Below are positions 5,353 to 5,490 of a DNA stretch of 5,490 nucleotides, piece after piece. Position 1 is the first letter of the stretch; each line of letters begins with the position of its first letter. The position numbers and the translations under genes were made by a program. The notes beneath the pieces were generated by a model that made no database searches, was not told where the DNA came from, and worked only from the letters and a program-made list of their open reading frames with translations. The DNA comes from an uncultured Bacteroidales bacterium. Lineage in GTDB: Bacteria > Bacteroidota > Bacteroidia > Bacteroidales > UBA932. The stretch spans positions 1 through 5,490 of the forward strand of contig CAMJJZ010000073.1 in NCBI GenBank assembly GCA_946406275.1, in the 5' to 3' direction.

Positions 5353-5490
5353 AACGACGTAACTTCCTCAAAACTGCCGGCCTTGCTGCGGCTGGAGTGG
5401 CCTTGGCGGGGTGTGCTCCCCATGGCAACGGCATTTCGGCACCGGTAAAACTCCACAAAGGAGACGGCAGGCTGCACCTGAACTTTTTCC
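5349..5490 (+). CDS. N-terminus of an exported Tat/lipoprotein-type protein, possibly dipeptide epimerase (cut by window edge)
   Basis: Only 47 codons are visible. The start MKRRNFLKTAGLAAAGVALAGC has a twin-arginine motif (RRNFLK at 3-8), a hydrophobic segment and a lipobox, LAGC, at 19-22. This suggests Tat export and/or lipid attachment at C22. A linker (about 23-40) leads to GRLHLNFF at the edge. In Bacteroidales this kind of leader occurs on several enzymes. The LHLNFF ending resembles, from memory, the first strand of enolase-superfamily L-Ala-D/L-Glu epimerases, which would fit with the NlpC/P60 peptidase in murein-peptide recycling. Oxidoreductases and phosphatases with similar leaders are alternatives. 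The ATG overlaps the TGA of the deacylase gene by 4 bp, so the two are probably translationally coupled. The existence of the gene is likely; the enzyme identity is weak. Confidence 0.7.
   Translation, partial: MKRRNFLKTAGLAAAGVALAGCAPHGNGISAPVKLHKGDGRLHLNFF

Overview
This window looks like chromosomal housekeeping sequence from a GC-rich member of the Bacteroidales (phylum Bacteroidota). Three observations support this. Start codons lack Shine-Dalgarno sequences. Promoter boxes of the Bacteroides primary-sigma type (TTTG, about 20 bases, TAnnTTTG) sit in both divergent intergenic gaps. The proteins also have a Bacteroidales flavour: an SH3/NlpC-P60 murein peptidase, a PNPase with a charged Arg/Asp tail, and an HprK-fold P-loop protein of a kind seen in gut Bacteroidota. 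The GC content and the ATA/CCG/GGC-rich codon use would suit an Alistipes-like or uncultured gut lineage, but that is only a guess.

Layout from left to right. A minus-strand HPr-kinase-like P-loop protein runs off the left edge (1028 to 1). It is transcribed divergently from a plus-strand secreted NlpC/P60 peptidase (1068-2012), with only 39 bp between the two start codons and interlocked promoter boxes. The peptidase converges, with a 9-bp gap, on the minus-strand pnp gene for polynucleotide phosphorylase (4382 to 2022). Upstream of pnp on the same strand is rpsO, ribosomal protein S15 (4771 to 4496). The 113-bp rpsO-pnp gap holds two hairpins with T-tracts pointing at each other. A second compact divergent promoter region (4772-4884) separates rpsO from a plus-strand YbaK/EbsC-type Cys-tRNA(Pro) deacylase (4885-5352). 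That gene overlaps by 4 bp the start of a lipoprotein/Tat-type exported protein cut off by the right edge, possibly a dipeptide epimerase.

Two functional themes appear. rpsO-pnp is the translation/RNA-decay pair found together in many bacteria, including E. coli. The NlpC/P60 peptidase and the possible dipeptide epimerase would both act in murein-peptide recycling, although about 3.3 kb and the rpsO-pnp unit lie between them. No tRNA, rRNA, CRISPR array, insertion sequence or other mobile element was seen. I did not find a convincing undescribed multi-gene system. The most interesting signals are regulatory: overlapping divergent promoters that predict near-leaderless mRNAs, the facing terminators between rpsO and pnp, and the octapeptide-repeat tail of PNPase.
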